Below are positions 6,978 through 14,406 of a DNA stretch of 21,139 nucleotides, in pieces (the stretch's first letter is position 1; each line of letters opens with the position of its first letter). Both the position numbers and the translations under genes were made by a program. The notes under the pieces are model-generated. The model worked only from the letters and a program-made list of their open reading frames with translations, did no database searches and was not told where the DNA came from. This DNA is from Candidatus Woesearchaeota archaeon UBA153 (GTDB lineage: Archaea; Nanobdellota; Nanobdellia; Woesearchaeales; UBA525), in contig DASH01000084.1 of the NCBI GenBank assembly GCA_002503705.1, positions 1 through 21,139 on the forward strand, given 5' to 3'.

Positions 6978-7379
6978 ATGGCAGCGATCAAACTGAATGT
7001 CGGCGACCCGAAGAGCAAGAAGACGTTCCAGCTCGAGCTGGACGAGCAGAATTCTCACCGTTTGCACGGCGTCCAACTCGGGAAGACGTTCAAGGGCGAG
7101 CTCGTCGACAAGCCAGGGTACGAGTTCCTCGTCACCGGCGGGAGCGACAGCGCGGGATTCCCGATGCGGAACGACGTTGACGGAAGCGTCCGGAAGAAAG
7201 TCCTGATCACGAAAGGCACGGGGAACCGCGCGACGAGGAAAGGGATGCGTTTACGACGGACTGTCGCCGGCAACACGATCGGCGCGAACACCGTCCAGTT
7301 GAACGTGAAGGTCGAGAAGTACGGTCCCAAGCCGTTGCGTGAAGAGGCGGAAAAGACCGAAGAGAAGAAGGAAGAGTGA
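6978..7379 (+). CDS. rps6e: 30S ribosomal protein S6e
   Basis: The 133-residue protein matches archaeal S6e: N-terminal IKLNVGDPKSKKT, then the conserved KGELVDKPGYEFLVTGGSD and GFPMRNDV, then RKGMRLRRTVAGNTI. S6e is an archaeal/eukaryotic-specific small-subunit protein. The C-terminus is a short Glu/Lys tail without the phosphorylated serine tail of eukaryotes. The ATG is supported by a GGGAGG ribosome site and an unusually long leader. The next gene is convergent; a weak AACGTT inverted repeat with a T-rich stretch (about 7391-7418) could serve as terminator. Confidence 0.97.
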   Translation: MAAIKLNVGDPKSKKTFQLELDEQNSHRLHGVQLGKTFKGELVDKPGYEFLVTGGSDSAGFPMRNDVDGSVRKKVLITKGTGNRATRKGMRLRRTVAGNTIGANTVQLNVKVEKYGPKPLREEAEKTEEKKEE

Positions 7380-7437
7380 GGTCTTCTCGTTAAACGTTTT
7401 CAGAACGTTCTTTCTCTCCGAGAATACGAGGAGTTCT

Positions 7438-7920
7438 TCAGCGCTTCTTCGCGCGACGCGTCGCGAACGGTTTTTTCACGTCGTCCCAGAGACCGAGGAC
7501 GATGTCGAGGACTCCCGGCTCATAGCCCTTCCGAGCGTGCTTGACGATCTGCGTGAACGTGATGAGGCTGAGAAGCCAGAAGGGGAAGGCGCTCCAGAAC
7601 GGCCGCGGCACGCCAATCCAGAGGTAGAGGAGGTAATAGGTCGTCGCGGCGACCGTGTTCGGGATGAAGTTCCCCCACACGTGCTTCCAGAACGTCGTCG
7701 AGGCTTTGCGCGTCAAGTGCTCGCCGATCTTCGGGAAGAAGAGGTTGTACGCGACGCTCAAGACGAACCGGATTGCGGCGGCGTGCCACGCGACATACCC
7801 GGTGCCCCACCAGTTGATGAAGAGGACGATGAAGGAGGAGCACGCGCCCGCGATGCCGATCTCAACGTTGAAGAACCGCGACTCGAACTGGAGGAGTCGC
7901 CGCTTCGAGAGCAACGCCAT
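7438..7920 (-). CDS. Predicted multi-pass membrane protein
   Basis: A 160-residue integral membrane protein that I cannot assign to a family with certainty. Hydrophobic segments lie near residues 20-38, 44-60, 84-102 and 108-124; the C-terminal 30 residues are charged and end in RRAKKR. Aromatic residues are abundant (INWWGTGYVAW, TYYLLYLWIG). The size and layout are loosely like GtrA-type or DoxX-type small membrane proteins, but no signature is present. A TATA box (TTTTAAATAC, about 7943-7952) lies roughly 23-32 bp before the ATG. It diverges from argS and converges with rps6e. Confidence 0.7.
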   Translation of the reverse strand: MALLSKRRLLQFESRFFNVEIGIAGACSSFIVLFINWWGTGYVAWHAAAIRFVLSVAYNLFFPKIGEHLTRKASTTFWKHVWGNFIPNTVAATTYYLLYLWIGVPRPFWSAFPFWLLSLITFTQIVKHARKGYEPGVLDIVLGLWDDVKKPFATRRAKKR

Positions 7921-8021
7921 GACGTGAGAGCGAGAAGGGCAGTATTTAAAATGGACGGGTTTTGGTGCTGAAGATCGTCGACGGGAGAATCTTTATTAAC
8001 CCTTCCGTCCTCGAGAAGCGC

Positions 8022-9731
8022 ATGGAGGTCAAACGGCTCATCGCGAGCAAGCTCGTCAAGGAGGTCGGCGTGAAGAGCGTCGACGAGTACCTCTCACTGC
8101 TCGAGGTCCCGCCGGACGAGAAGCTCGGAGACTATGCGTTGCCGTGCTTCACGTTCGCGAAAGAGCTGCAGCGGAACCCTGTCGAAGCGGCGAAAGAGAT
8201 CGCCGCGAAAGTCTTCACGAGCGACGTGGTCGAGAGGGCCGTCGCGACGGGGCCGTACGTCAACCTGTTCTTGAGCCGCGCCGTCATCGGCAAGAGCGTC
8301 GTCGGCGACGTCCTCGCCCAGAAGGCGTCATACGGCGCTGGCGCTCCGAAGGGCGAGCGCGTCATGATCGAGTACAGCCAGCCGAACACGCACAAGGCGT
8401 TCCACGCGGGGCACTTGCGCGGCACGTCCATCGGCGAGGCGTTGGCGCGCATCCTCAAGCACGCCGGCTTCGAGGTCGTGCAGGCGAACTACAGCGGGGA
8501 CACGGGCATGCATGTGGCGAAGTGGCTGTGGTGTTACTTGAAATACCACGCGAAAGAGCGAGCGCCGAAGACGCTGAAGGGGAAGTGGCTCGCCGCCATC
8601 TACGTCGACGCGGTCTCCCGGCTGGAAGAGAACCCCTCCCTGCAAGCAGAGGTCGACGAGATCAACCGGAAGCTCGACGAGGGCAAGGACGAGGCGCTCT
8701 TGAAAGCGTGGAACGAGTCCCGCCAGTGGAGCATCGACGACCTGAACGCGATCTACAAGGACTTGGACGCGCATTTCGACGTGTGGTGGTTCGAACGCGA
8801 GGTCGAACAGCGCGGCAAGGAGCTCGCCCGGCAACTCGTCGAGCAGTCGCTCGCGAAGGTGGATGACGGCGCGACGATCATCGACTTGCAGGAGTACAAG
8901 CTCGGCGTGTGGGTCTTGCTGCGCAAGGACGGCACGGTCCTGTACAGCGCGAAGGACCTCGCGCTCGCCGAGAAGAAGTTCACCGAATTCAAGATCGACC
9001 GTTCCGTCTACGTCGTCGGGAAGGCGCAGGCGTTGCACTTGCAGCAGCTCTTCAAGACGCTCGAGCTGCTGCGGTTCCCGCAGGCGAAGAAGTGCTACCA
9101 TTACCCCTACGAGGAGGTCCGGCTTCCCGACGGGAAGATGTCCTCGCGCACGGGGAAGAACTTGCTGTATCAAGACGTGAAATCCGAGGTGTACGCGTAC
9201 GCCGAGCAAGAGGTCCGGAAACGCCACGAAGACTGGGCAAAGCCGCAAATCTCGAAGGTCGTGAAGAGCGTCGCCGCGTGCGCGATGAAGTTCGAGATGC
9301 TCGCCCGGGACCGGAACAAGCCGATCGTCTTCCAAGTCGAGAAAGTGTGCGATTTCGAAGGCGATACGGGACCGTACGTGCAGTACACGCTGGCGCGCGC
9401 GAACTCCATCCTGGAGAAGCTCGAGAGAAAACCGGGGATGCGCGGGACTGATTTCAACAAGCTGTCGAGCGATGAGGAGTACCGCGTCGTCAAGCAGCTG
9501 CTCCGCTTCCCGGAAGTGGTCGGCGAGGCGGCGCGGTCGTACGCGCCGGAGAGCGTGGCGACGTACGCCCTCGAGCTGTCGAAAGCATTCAACTCGTTCT
9601 ACCACGCGAAGAAAGTGATCGGCGAGGAGGAGCGGGTGCGGCAGACGCGCGCAGCGCTCGTCTTCGCGACGGCGATCGTGCTGGAACGAACGCTCACGCT
9701 GCTCGGGTTGCCGGCATTGAAGAAGATGTGA
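8022..9731 (+). CDS. argS: Arginyl-tRNA synthetase
   Basis: The 569-residue class I synthetase charges tRNA-Arg with arginine. The HIGH-type signature is HAGHLRG at 128-134 and the KMSKS-type loop is KMSSR at 372-376. The N-terminal region is the arginine-specific additional domain (with KLGDYALPCF), and the C-terminal part is the helical anticodon-binding DALR domain (GPYVQYTLAR, LELSKAFNSFYH). The ATG at 8022 is preferred over an upstream TTG at 7962 because a TATA box (TTTATTAA, about 7992-7999) lies 23-30 bp before it; the TTG would place this promoter inside the gene. The stop lies 5 bp from the convergent zinc-ribbon gene. A tRNA-Arg gene lies in the same window at 16713. Confidence 0.97.
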   Translation: MEVKRLIASKLVKEVGVKSVDEYLSLLEVPPDEKLGDYALPCFTFAKELQRNPVEAAKEIAAKVFTSDVVERAVATGPYVNLFLSRAVIGKSVVGDVLAQKASYGAGAPKGERVMIEYSQPNTHKAFHAGHLRGTSIGEALARILKHAGFEVVQANYSGDTGMHVAKWLWCYLKYHAKERAPKTLKGKWLAAIYVDAVSRLEENPSLQAEVDEINRKLDEGKDEALLKAWNESRQWSIDDLNAIYKDLDAHFDVWWFEREVEQRGKELARQLVEQSLAKVDDGATIIDLQEYKLGVWVLLRKDGTVLYSAKDLALAEKKFTEFKIDRSVYVVGKAQALHLQQLFKTLELLRFPQAKKCYHYPYEEVRLPDGKMSSRTGKNLLYQDVKSEVYAYAEQEVRKRHEDWAKPQISKVVKSVAACAMKFEMLARDRNKPIVFQVEKVCDFEGDTGPYVQYTLARANSILEKLERKPGMRGTDFNKLSSDEEYRVVKQLLRFPEVVGEAARSYAPESVATYALELSKAFNSFYHAKKVIGEEERVRQTRAALVFATAIVLERTLTLLGLPALKKM

Positions 9732-9736
9732 AAGAG

Positions 9737-10048
9737 CTACTTCTTTCTCTTCGAGGATTTCGACTTTAAAGAAGCCTTCTTCACGGTTTTCTTCTTCAAG
9801 GCTTCCGTTGCCTTCGCGTCACGCTTCGCCTCGGCCGCGTCACGCTTCGCTTCCTTCCGCTTCGCCTCGTCCTTCTTCCGAGTGTCTTCCTTGAGGCGTT
9901 TCACGTCCTCCTCGTCGCGATACTTGCGGAGCTTGTCCAAGCAGGTCGGACAGTAGGAGGTGCTCGTCTTGCCCGTCGAGCGAGCGCCGCAGTTGCGGCA
10001 CTTAGAGATGACCTTGTACCCGGAGATTTTCTGAAAGTTCTGGACCAA
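9737..10048 (-). CDS. Small zinc-ribbon protein with Lys-rich tail
   Basis: The 103-residue protein has a single zinc ribbon, CRNCG near residue 17 and CPTCL near 33, followed by a long charged, Lys/Ala-rich helical tail (about 45-103) suited to binding nucleic acid. No ATG exists in the frame; the start is TTG at 10048, supported by GGTGA 6 nt upstream. A TATA box (CTTATAAG, about 10082-10089) lies 34-41 bp upstream, allowing a short leader. Function is unknown; a ribosome- or RNA-associated role is a guess from the ribbon and basic tail. It converges with argS (5 bp gap). Confidence 0.75.
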   Translation of the reverse strand: MVQNFQKISGYKVISKCRNCGARSTGKTSTSYCPTCLDKLRKYRDEEDVKRLKEDTRKKDEAKRKEAKRDAAEAKRDAKATEALKKKTVKKASLKSKSSKRKK

Positions 10049-10174
10049 CGCGTTTCACCGAGGAGAGAGAATCAGCCTCGCCTTATAAGTGTTGTTTATT
10101 CCTGCACTGTGAACCGGAAGAACCACGGTTTTTCGACGGAAAACATAAAAGGAGAACCTTGGTCCTCGCGAGGC

Positions 10175-10846
10175 ATGCATCTCGAGAAGCGCAAAGCGAG
10201 GATTCCGCCCAAAGTCTACTCGCTGCTCGAACGCCGCGGCTTCACGACCCTGCGGCCGTGCCAGGTGAAGGCGATCGACGCGGGACTGTTCGAAGACGAG
10301 AACATGCTCGTCTGCACGCCGACCGCGTCGGGCAAGACGCTCGTCGGCGAGCTCGCGGCCTTGAACGCGATCCTGCACGACAAGGGGAAGGCGGTGTACG
10401 TCGTCCCTCTTCGCGCGTTAGCGTCAGAGAAGCACAAGCAGTTCACCAAGGACTACCCGAACCTGAAAATCGCGCTGACCTCGGGTGACGTCGACAGCGC
10501 AGACTCGTACTTGGCGGCGTATGACCTCATCATCACGACGTCGGAGAAGCTCGACTCGCTCATCCGGCACAAGACGCCCTGGCTCTCCTCGGTGAAAACG
10601 GCGGTGTTCGACGAGATCCACCTGTTGAACGACGCGCACCGCGGGCCGACGCTCGAAGTGTTGATGACGGTGTTGCGGAAGGCGTTACCGGGACTGCAGG
10701 TCATCGGGCTCTCGGCAACTATCGGGAATCCTGAAGAGTTGGCTTCGTGGCTGGAGGCAAAACTCGTTCTTGACTCGTGGCGCCCGGTTCGATTGGACAA
10801 AGGAGTCTATCGGGACGGCGAAATAGTCTTTCCGGAACGGAAATAG
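10175..10846 (+). CDS. Ski2/Hel308-like helicase, first RecA domain only
   Basis: The 223-residue protein carries the N-terminal motor half of an SF2 helicase: Q-motif glutamine Q30 (RPCQVKAID), Walker A TPTASGKT at 48-55, motif Ia PLRALA at 79-84, DEIH at 146-149, and SAT at 180-182. The sequence is close to Hel308/Ski2-type enzymes (SWRPVRLDKGVYRDGEI). It stops at ERK, just where the second RecA domain, with motifs IV-VI, would begin. The frame after the stop is not helicase-like for long and runs into the RHH promoter. It is therefore a truncated gene, a split gene, or a single-domain ATPase. The ATG at 10175 has a TATA-like ACATAAAA 25-32 bp upstream (10143-10150). Confidence 0.85.
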   Translation: MHLEKRKARIPPKVYSLLERRGFTTLRPCQVKAIDAGLFEDENMLVCTPTASGKTLVGELAALNAILHDKGKAVYVVPLRALASEKHKQFTKDYPNLKIALTSGDVDSADSYLAAYDLIITTSEKLDSLIRHKTPWLSSVKTAVFDEIHLLNDAHRGPTLEVLMTVLRKALPGLQVIGLSATIGNPEELASWLEAKLVLDSWRPVRLDKGVYRDGEIVFPERK

Positions 10847-10900
10847 AGATTAAGAAGAAGAACGTCATTCTGCAGTACGGACTCTCGTGACGAAGAAAAA

Positions 10901-10928
10901 TTTATAAAGAAAGACGCATTACGAATGC
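10901..10928 (+). promoter_or_regulatory. RHH gene promoter with palindromic operator candidate
   Basis: A TATA box TTTATAAA (10901-10908) is followed by the inverted repeat GCATT-ACG-AATGC (10916-10928) lying between TATA and the ATG at 10935. RHH proteins bind short palindromes and usually repress their own promoter, so this is a candidate autoregulatory operator (inference). TGCAGTAC occurs both at about 10871 and 10926, flanking the TATA box. Confidence 0.5.
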
Positions 10929-10934
10929 AGTACT

Positions 10935-11192
10935 ATGGTAATGGATACTGTCCAGGTGCGGCTGACGCGAGGTCTCGTCAAGGAGGCGAACGCCCTCGTC
11001 GCGGAAGGACGCTACGCGAACCGTTCTGAAGTGGTGCGGGACGCGCTCCGGCAGTTCCTCTGGACGCGAGAGATCGCGAAGCTCCGCGGCATCGCGAAGC
11101 TCTCACGGGGGAAGACGAGCGTCGGCCTCGTCCGTGAGCTACGAAGGAAGATGTCGCCGAAGACCCCGCTCAAAGTGTTGAATCGGGAGTGA
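10935..11192 (+). CDS. Ribbon-helix-helix (CopG/ParD-like) regulator or antitoxin
   Basis: The 85-residue protein has the RHH pattern: a DNA-contacting strand DTVQVRLTR near residue 4, then helix GLVKEANALVAEGRYANRS and a second helix EVVRDALRQFL. The RYANRSEVVRDALR segment is typical of ParD/CopG antitoxins and archaeal RHH regulators. Translation could start at 10935 or at an ATG six bases further in; the TATA box at 10901-10908 suits a leaderless start. The 3' end overlaps the convergent PIN gene by 23 bp. The C-terminal half is basic, which could wrap a toxin or nucleic acid. Confidence 0.85.
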   Translation: MVMDTVQVRLTRGLVKEANALVAEGRYANRSEVVRDALRQFLWTREIAKLRGIAKLSRGKTSVGLVRELRRKMSPKTPLKVLNRE

Positions 11193-11595
11193 ACGCTTCC
11201 GGCGGGCCGGCAGCGCACCCTTCTTCGTTCGCGACGAGCAAGAGTGCTTTATCTCGCGTGATGAGGACTGCGCTGAGGCGTTTCGCGAGGGAGAGGTGCA
11301 ACGCGTCGCCATAGCTGATCTCCGGGTGACGATACTGGAGCCACATCGCGCGCTCAGTATCCGTCCGCGTCACCCGCACGTTTGTCGTCTGCGAGAAGAA
11401 CGCGAGGAGTGGTGAGAAACGCTCCGGAGGAAGGAGTGATTCGAGCTCGTTCAAGACGACGCCGGAAGAGAGTATGTCTTCCGATGGAATCTTCGCGAAG
11501 AACCGCTCCGCGAGCAGGCCAAGCTTCCGGCCGGCGCGGTCCTTCTCGTCGTAGATGACGTTCAGGTAGACGCACGTGTCGACGTAATACTTCAT
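11170..11595 (-). CDS. PIN-domain ribonuclease (VapC-like)
   Basis: The 141-residue protein has the four acidic residues of a PIN nuclease site: D6 (YVDTCVYLN), E50 (VVLNELE), D97 (SYGDALHLSLAK) and D115 (LITRDKALL). VapC-type PIN proteins cut tRNA or rRNA and are neutralised by small antitoxins. The usual layout is antitoxin then toxin in one operon; here the RHH gene is convergent and overlaps the 3' end. A TATA-like stretch (CTTATGAATTC, about 11616-11626) lies about 21-31 bp before the ATG at 11595. It may be a toxin, or a housekeeping PIN enzyme. Confidence 0.85.
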   Translation of the reverse strand: MKYYVDTCVYLNVIYDEKDRAGRKLGLLAERFFAKIPSEDILSSGVVLNELESLLPPERFSPLLAFFSQTTNVRVTRTDTERAMWLQYRHPEISYGDALHLSLAKRLSAVLITRDKALLLVANEEGCAAGPPEAFTPDSTL

Positions 11596-11696
11596 GCGAG
11601 AGCGCGAAGATGACGGAATTCATAAGTCCGCGCCGGAAAAAAACGGAGGATTCACGGGTACAGTCGGAGCCGTTTAAGAAGAAGCGCGGTCAAAGA

Positions 11697-11751
11697 CGAA
11701 AAGAAAAAGACTGGAAAGGGTTTATCCCCCCTTCTGTAACCTTCAGTCTTT
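11697..11751 (-). terminator. Hairpin plus T-rich terminator of membrane operon
   Basis: On the minus strand AAAGACTG (11744-11751) pairs with CAGTCTTT (11706-11713) around a loop of about 30 nt, with inner pairing between an A/G-rich and a C/T-rich stretch; a T-rich tract follows the stem. The left arm includes the stop codon of the membrane protein gene at 11743. This looks like an intrinsic-type terminator. Confidence 0.55.
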
Positions 11752-12183
11752 CGACCAGGCGAGGAGGCCCCACATGACGAGGCCCCAGATGCCGCCGACG
11801 AACGGAATGAGCTGGAGGAGCGCCCACCAGCCCGGTCGCTTGCGCGCCTCGCAGATCTTCCACTGCCAGATGAACGCGAAGACGGCGAACGCGAGGGCGA
11901 AGAAGATGCCGAGGAGCGGGATGAGCGCGCCGATGAGCAGGAGGACGGGCCACCAGTGCATCTTCGCGAGGCGCGCCATCAGGACGAGGTTCGCGATGGG
12001 AATCCACGCGAGCCACGGCGCCGGGTCCTTCAACCGTTTCGCCACCGCCATCAAGGCGAGGGACGTGTAGAGGTAGAGCGCGAGGATGAAGAGGAGAACG
12101 AGGACGATGAAGAGCACTCCGAGCGCGAACATGCTCGCGAGTGCGCCCCCGCCGATGAAGAGTGTCGGGTCGAATTCTGCCAT
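11743..12183 (-). CDS. DUF5684-like multi-pass membrane protein
   Basis: The 146-residue protein has hydrophobic segments near residues 15-42, 76-92, 92-112 and 120-142. The pattern PAPWLAWIPIANLVLMARLAK followed by WWPVLLLI and later GWWALLQLIPFVGGIW resembles the DUF5684 family (small membrane proteins of unknown role, sometimes attached to signal peptidases). A strong ribosome site GAGGTGG lies 9 nt before the ATG. A T-rich stretch about 32-45 bp upstream may be a weak promoter, but cotranscription with the DUF4870-like gene 84 bp upstream is also possible. A hairpin terminator begins at the stop codon. Confidence 0.7.
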   Translation of the reverse strand: MAEFDPTLFIGGGALASMFALGVLFIVLVLLFILALYLYTSLALMAVAKRLKDPAPWLAWIPIANLVLMARLAKMHWWPVLLLIGALIPLLGIFFALAFAVFAFIWQWKICEARKRPGWWALLQLIPFVGGIWGLVMWGLLAWSKD

Positions 12184-12267
12184 GAAGATACCACCTCTCG
12201 CGGTTCACGTGAAAGAGCGTTAAAAAAAGAGTGGGAAGATACAAAAAAAGTTTTGTGCGGCCACGTC

Positions 12268-12639
12268 TTAGAACGTGAACTTCTCGCCGAGCTTGCCAAT
12301 CACGGGGACGGGCTTCATCTTGCCGGTGAGGGCGTAGACGAGGCCGAAGACCCACAGGACGAGGAAGCAGAGCCAGATGATGATCGAGAGGATCGTCATG
12401 AGGCCGCCGACGACCAGGCCGATTCCCGGGACGAACATCAACGCGAACATGAGCGCGCCCAGGATGGCGAAGATGATGCTCAACGCGATGCTGAGGATTA
12501 AGAGGACGAGCCCTTGCTTGCAGTGGTAGTTCGCGAACTTGTTCTTGCGCATCTTGTCGTCGACGAAATACCAGATGATGCCGACCAAGATGTAACTGAG
12601 CGCGGCGCAGACTTTGCCGTTTTCAACGTCATTCGACAT
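12268..12639 (-). CDS. DUF4870-like (Tic20-type) membrane protein
   Basis: The 123-residue protein resembles DUF4870: an N-terminal segment KVCAALSYILVGIIWYFVD, a polar loop with KFANYHCKQGLVLLI, then two further hydrophobic segments (about 48-75 and 80-107), ending in VPVIGKLGEKFTF. Members are small membrane proteins of unknown function. A strong TATA box (TTTATAAA, about 12685-12692) lies about 46-53 bp upstream, leaving a leader of about 20 nt with ribosome site GGGGGTG, so this gene is leadered. It is probably the first gene of a two-gene unit with the DUF5684-like gene. Confidence 0.75.
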   Translation of the reverse strand: MSNDVENGKVCAALSYILVGIIWYFVDDKMRKNKFANYHCKQGLVLLILSIALSIIFAILGALMFALMFVPGIGLVVGGLMTILSIIIWLCFLVLWVFGLVYALTGKMKPVPVIGKLGEKFTF

Positions 12640-12754
12640 AACAATACACCCCCTGACTAACTAACAACAAGAAAGAAGAAACGGGTTTATAAAGGTTGCG
12701 GGGATTTTCGAAGATACAACAACGAGTTCCGACCGATACTCAATCGAATAACTA

Positions 12755-13048
12755 TTAGTCGCAGGAGCAACTTTTCGAAGCGGTCAACGAGCAAGACTTA
12801 CAACTACTACCCGCGGTTGGTGTACAACCAGCCAACAAACCATCTTCATAAACGCCCATACATCCGCCGTACGCGGCCTTGCTCGCTGCAAAACCCCCGC
12901 CGTTAATCGCTTCTCCGCCGACGTTTTGGTCGGAGCACCCGCCGAGGACGATCGCGGTCAGGCCGGTGAGGGCGACGAGCGCGACGAGCGCGACCACTGT
13001 GACGTTCACGTTCTTCTGGCCGGCGCCAGCATTCCGTTTCTCAACCAT
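12755..13048 (-). CDS. Cys-rich surface protein with N-terminal membrane anchor (surface gene 4)
   Basis: The 97-residue protein has a short basic N-terminus, a membrane segment VNVTVVALVALVALTGLTAI (about residues 14-33), then LGGC, and a small ectodomain with seven cysteines (CKSC and CSC near the end). LGGC resembles a lipobox, so this could be a lipoprotein; the alternative is a signal-anchor protein. The cysteines may form disulfides or bind metal. The ATG at 13048 is chosen over an in-frame GTG at 13060 because the ribosome site GAGGTGA (ending near 13056) overlaps that GTG. It is the last gene of the four-gene surface operon, 46 bp after the previous gene. Confidence 0.75.
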   Translation of the reverse strand: MVEKRNAGAGQKNVNVTVVALVALVALTGLTAIVLGGCSDQNVGGEAINGGGFAASKAAYGGCMGVYEDGLLAGCTPTAGSSCKSCSLTASKSCSCD

Positions 13049-13094
13049 GGTTTGATTCACCTCGTTTGAAGCGTGTTTTGAGCGTGACGAACCT

Positions 13095-13406
13095 TCACTT
13101 CTTCGAGCAGACGCACGTCCCGATCCGGACGTTGTTCGGCCCAGTCTCCCAATCAGTGCACTCGCAACCCGTCATGCACGGTTGCTTCTCCGTACACCAC
13201 GACCCTTCGACGCGGCCAGCGTCGCTCGTCGCCAACCCGCCGACGTTCTCTGACGACCCGGCGGAGAGGCCGAGTCCGGGAAAGTAGATCTTGCCGTCCA
13301 CGGTCGAGGAGGCGACGATCCCGGTGATCGCGACGAACGCCACTAAAGCGATGACGGTGAGGTGCAGGTTGCTCACCCCGGATTTCTTCTCTTCAACATC
13401 AGCCAT
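13095..13406 (-). CDS. Cys-rich surface protein with N-terminal membrane anchor (surface gene 3)
   Basis: The 103-residue protein shares the anchor of its neighbours: charged start MADVEEKKSGVSNLH, then LTVIALVAFVAITGIVAS (about 16-33). The exported part is Gly/Ser-rich and ends in a compact six-cysteine region (about 69-101: WC, PC, GCEC, TCVC) that suggests a disulfide-bonded or metal-binding knot. A perfect ribosome site GAGGTGA lies 6 nt before the ATG. Spacing to the previous gene is 22 bp. A type IV pilin-like or signal-anchor export route is possible; KKSG before the hydrophobic part is only loosely like a prepilin cleavage site. Confidence 0.75.
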   Translation of the reverse strand: MADVEEKKSGVSNLHLTVIALVAFVAITGIVASSTVDGKIYFPGLGLSAGSSENVGGLATSDAGRVEGSWCTEKQPCMTGCECTDWETGPNNVRIGTCVCSKK

Positions 13407-13428
13407 GAGAGTTCACCTCGTTGCGTGC

Positions 13429-13686
13429 TCACGAGCGGGACGGCGGGCTCGGCGGCGGCGGGACGACGATGACGTCGCCCGTGAACAAGCCGTCATCTTC
13501 GGCCGAGGGCGCGTCGATGCTCGCGGGCGCTTGGATCGCGGGTTGGGAGAGCGCGCTCGGCGCGGCGACGCTTCCCGGCGTGTTCAGCACGATTGCGATG
13601 ACGCCGACGAGGGCGACGATCGCGACGAGCGCGACTACTGTAACGTTCAAGTCATCGAGACCGAATCTTTTCATCTTCTCAGCCAT
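13429..13686 (-). CDS. Pro/Ala-rich surface protein with N-terminal membrane anchor (surface gene 2)
   Basis: The 85-residue protein has the same anchor, LDDLNVTVVALVAIVALVG (about residues 10-28), followed by an Ala/Pro/Ser-rich linker and a Pro-rich end (VVPPPPSPPSRS). No cysteines are present, unlike the two following genes. The extended linker would project from the membrane or crosslink in the cell envelope (inference). Two ribosome-site-like stretches, GAGGTGACGAGGT, precede the ATG. The gene lies 14 bp after the EF-hand gene and is certainly cotranscribed with it. Confidence 0.7.
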   Translation of the reverse strand: MAEKMKRFGLDDLNVTVVALVAIVALVGVIAIVLNTPGSVAAPSALSQPAIQAPASIDAPSAEDDGLFTGDVIVVPPPPSPPSRS

Positions 13687-13700
13687 TACCTCGTCACCTC

Positions 13701-14264
13701 TCAGACCGGGTTCTCCGAATTGTACACGAAGGATGTGTAGAGCGTCAAGTCGCTCGCGCAGACGAAACCATCCCCGTCCACGTCGCAGACGTGGTCGGCG
13801 TCGCAGGACGCCTTGCCGAGGAGGAGGTCGCGCAGGTAGTGCGGGTCGTCGCGCGTCAAGCGGCGGTCGCCGTCGTAATCGTACAGTCTGACGATGAGGA
13901 GGTTGAACGCTTGCGCGTCGGCGTCGTCGATGACCCCGTCAGCGTTCAAGTCGCAACGGCCCGCGTTGCAGTCCACTTTGCCGGAGAGGACGTCGGCGTA
14001 ATCGTAATAGTCGAGGAGGCCGTCCTTATTGAAGTCGAAGAGTGCCGCGTCGAACTGGAGGCCGACCGCGACGCAGCCGTCGCGATACTCGACCGCTTTG
14101 CCGGCGGCGTTCGCCGCGCCGTTCTTGTCGAGCGGCAAGTCGGGGAGCGAGAGTCCGGTCGCGCCGGGCGCGAGGTTGATGACGAGGGTGACGACGGCGA
14201 TGACGGCGACGATGGCGGTCACGCCGACAGAAGCGGCATCGTAGGGGGCGTCGTGGGGGTTCAT
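13701..14264 (-). CDS. Membrane-anchored EF-hand/dockerin-like Ca-binding surface protein (surface gene 1)
   Basis: The 187-residue protein has a membrane segment near residues 12-31, a Gly/Pro/Ala-rich linker, and two tandem units of about 55 residues, each with two 12-residue EF-hand loops: 77-88, 105-116, 129-140 and 161-172, with the D-x-[DN]-x-D-G pattern and acidic position 12. In each unit the second loop is preceded by a Cys pair (C99/C104 and C154/C160). This is the layout of dockerin-like calcium-binding modules, which bind cohesins or stabilise surface proteins. The anchor is a variant of its neighbours' (VTAIVAVIAVVTLVI). It is the first gene of the surface operon. A GGAGTGATG lies before the ATG at 14264; a long leader runs back to the promoter near 14433. 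Confidence 0.8.
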   Translation of the reverse strand: MNPHDAPYDAASVGVTAIVAVIAVVTLVINLAPGATGLSLPDLPLDKNGAANAAGKAVEYRDGCVAVGLQFDAALFDFNKDGLLDYYDYADVLSGKVDCNAGRCDLNADGVIDDADAQAFNLLIVRLYDYDGDRRLTRDDPHYLRDLLLGKASCDADHVCDVDGDGFVCASDLTLYTSFVYNSENPV

Positions 14265-14406
14265 GCGTCATCACTCCGGAAAAGGTTTGGTGAAAAGGGT
14301 TTCGAGTGCCCGGCGCCCTTCAGCGCGCGAGCGTTTCTTTCGAGCGTCGTCGGTGATTCCTTGATGGGGGGAATCGACAGCCACGTATGGATTTACACAC
14401 ACTATT

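Noticed and set aside
7962..8021. Upstream TTG start for argS
   Set aside because: The TATA box at about 7992-7999 would lie inside the gene; the ATG at 8022 is at the right distance.
8328..9605. Minus-strand ORF of 425 residues
   Set aside because: Shadow of argS with composition typical of antisense GC-rich frames.
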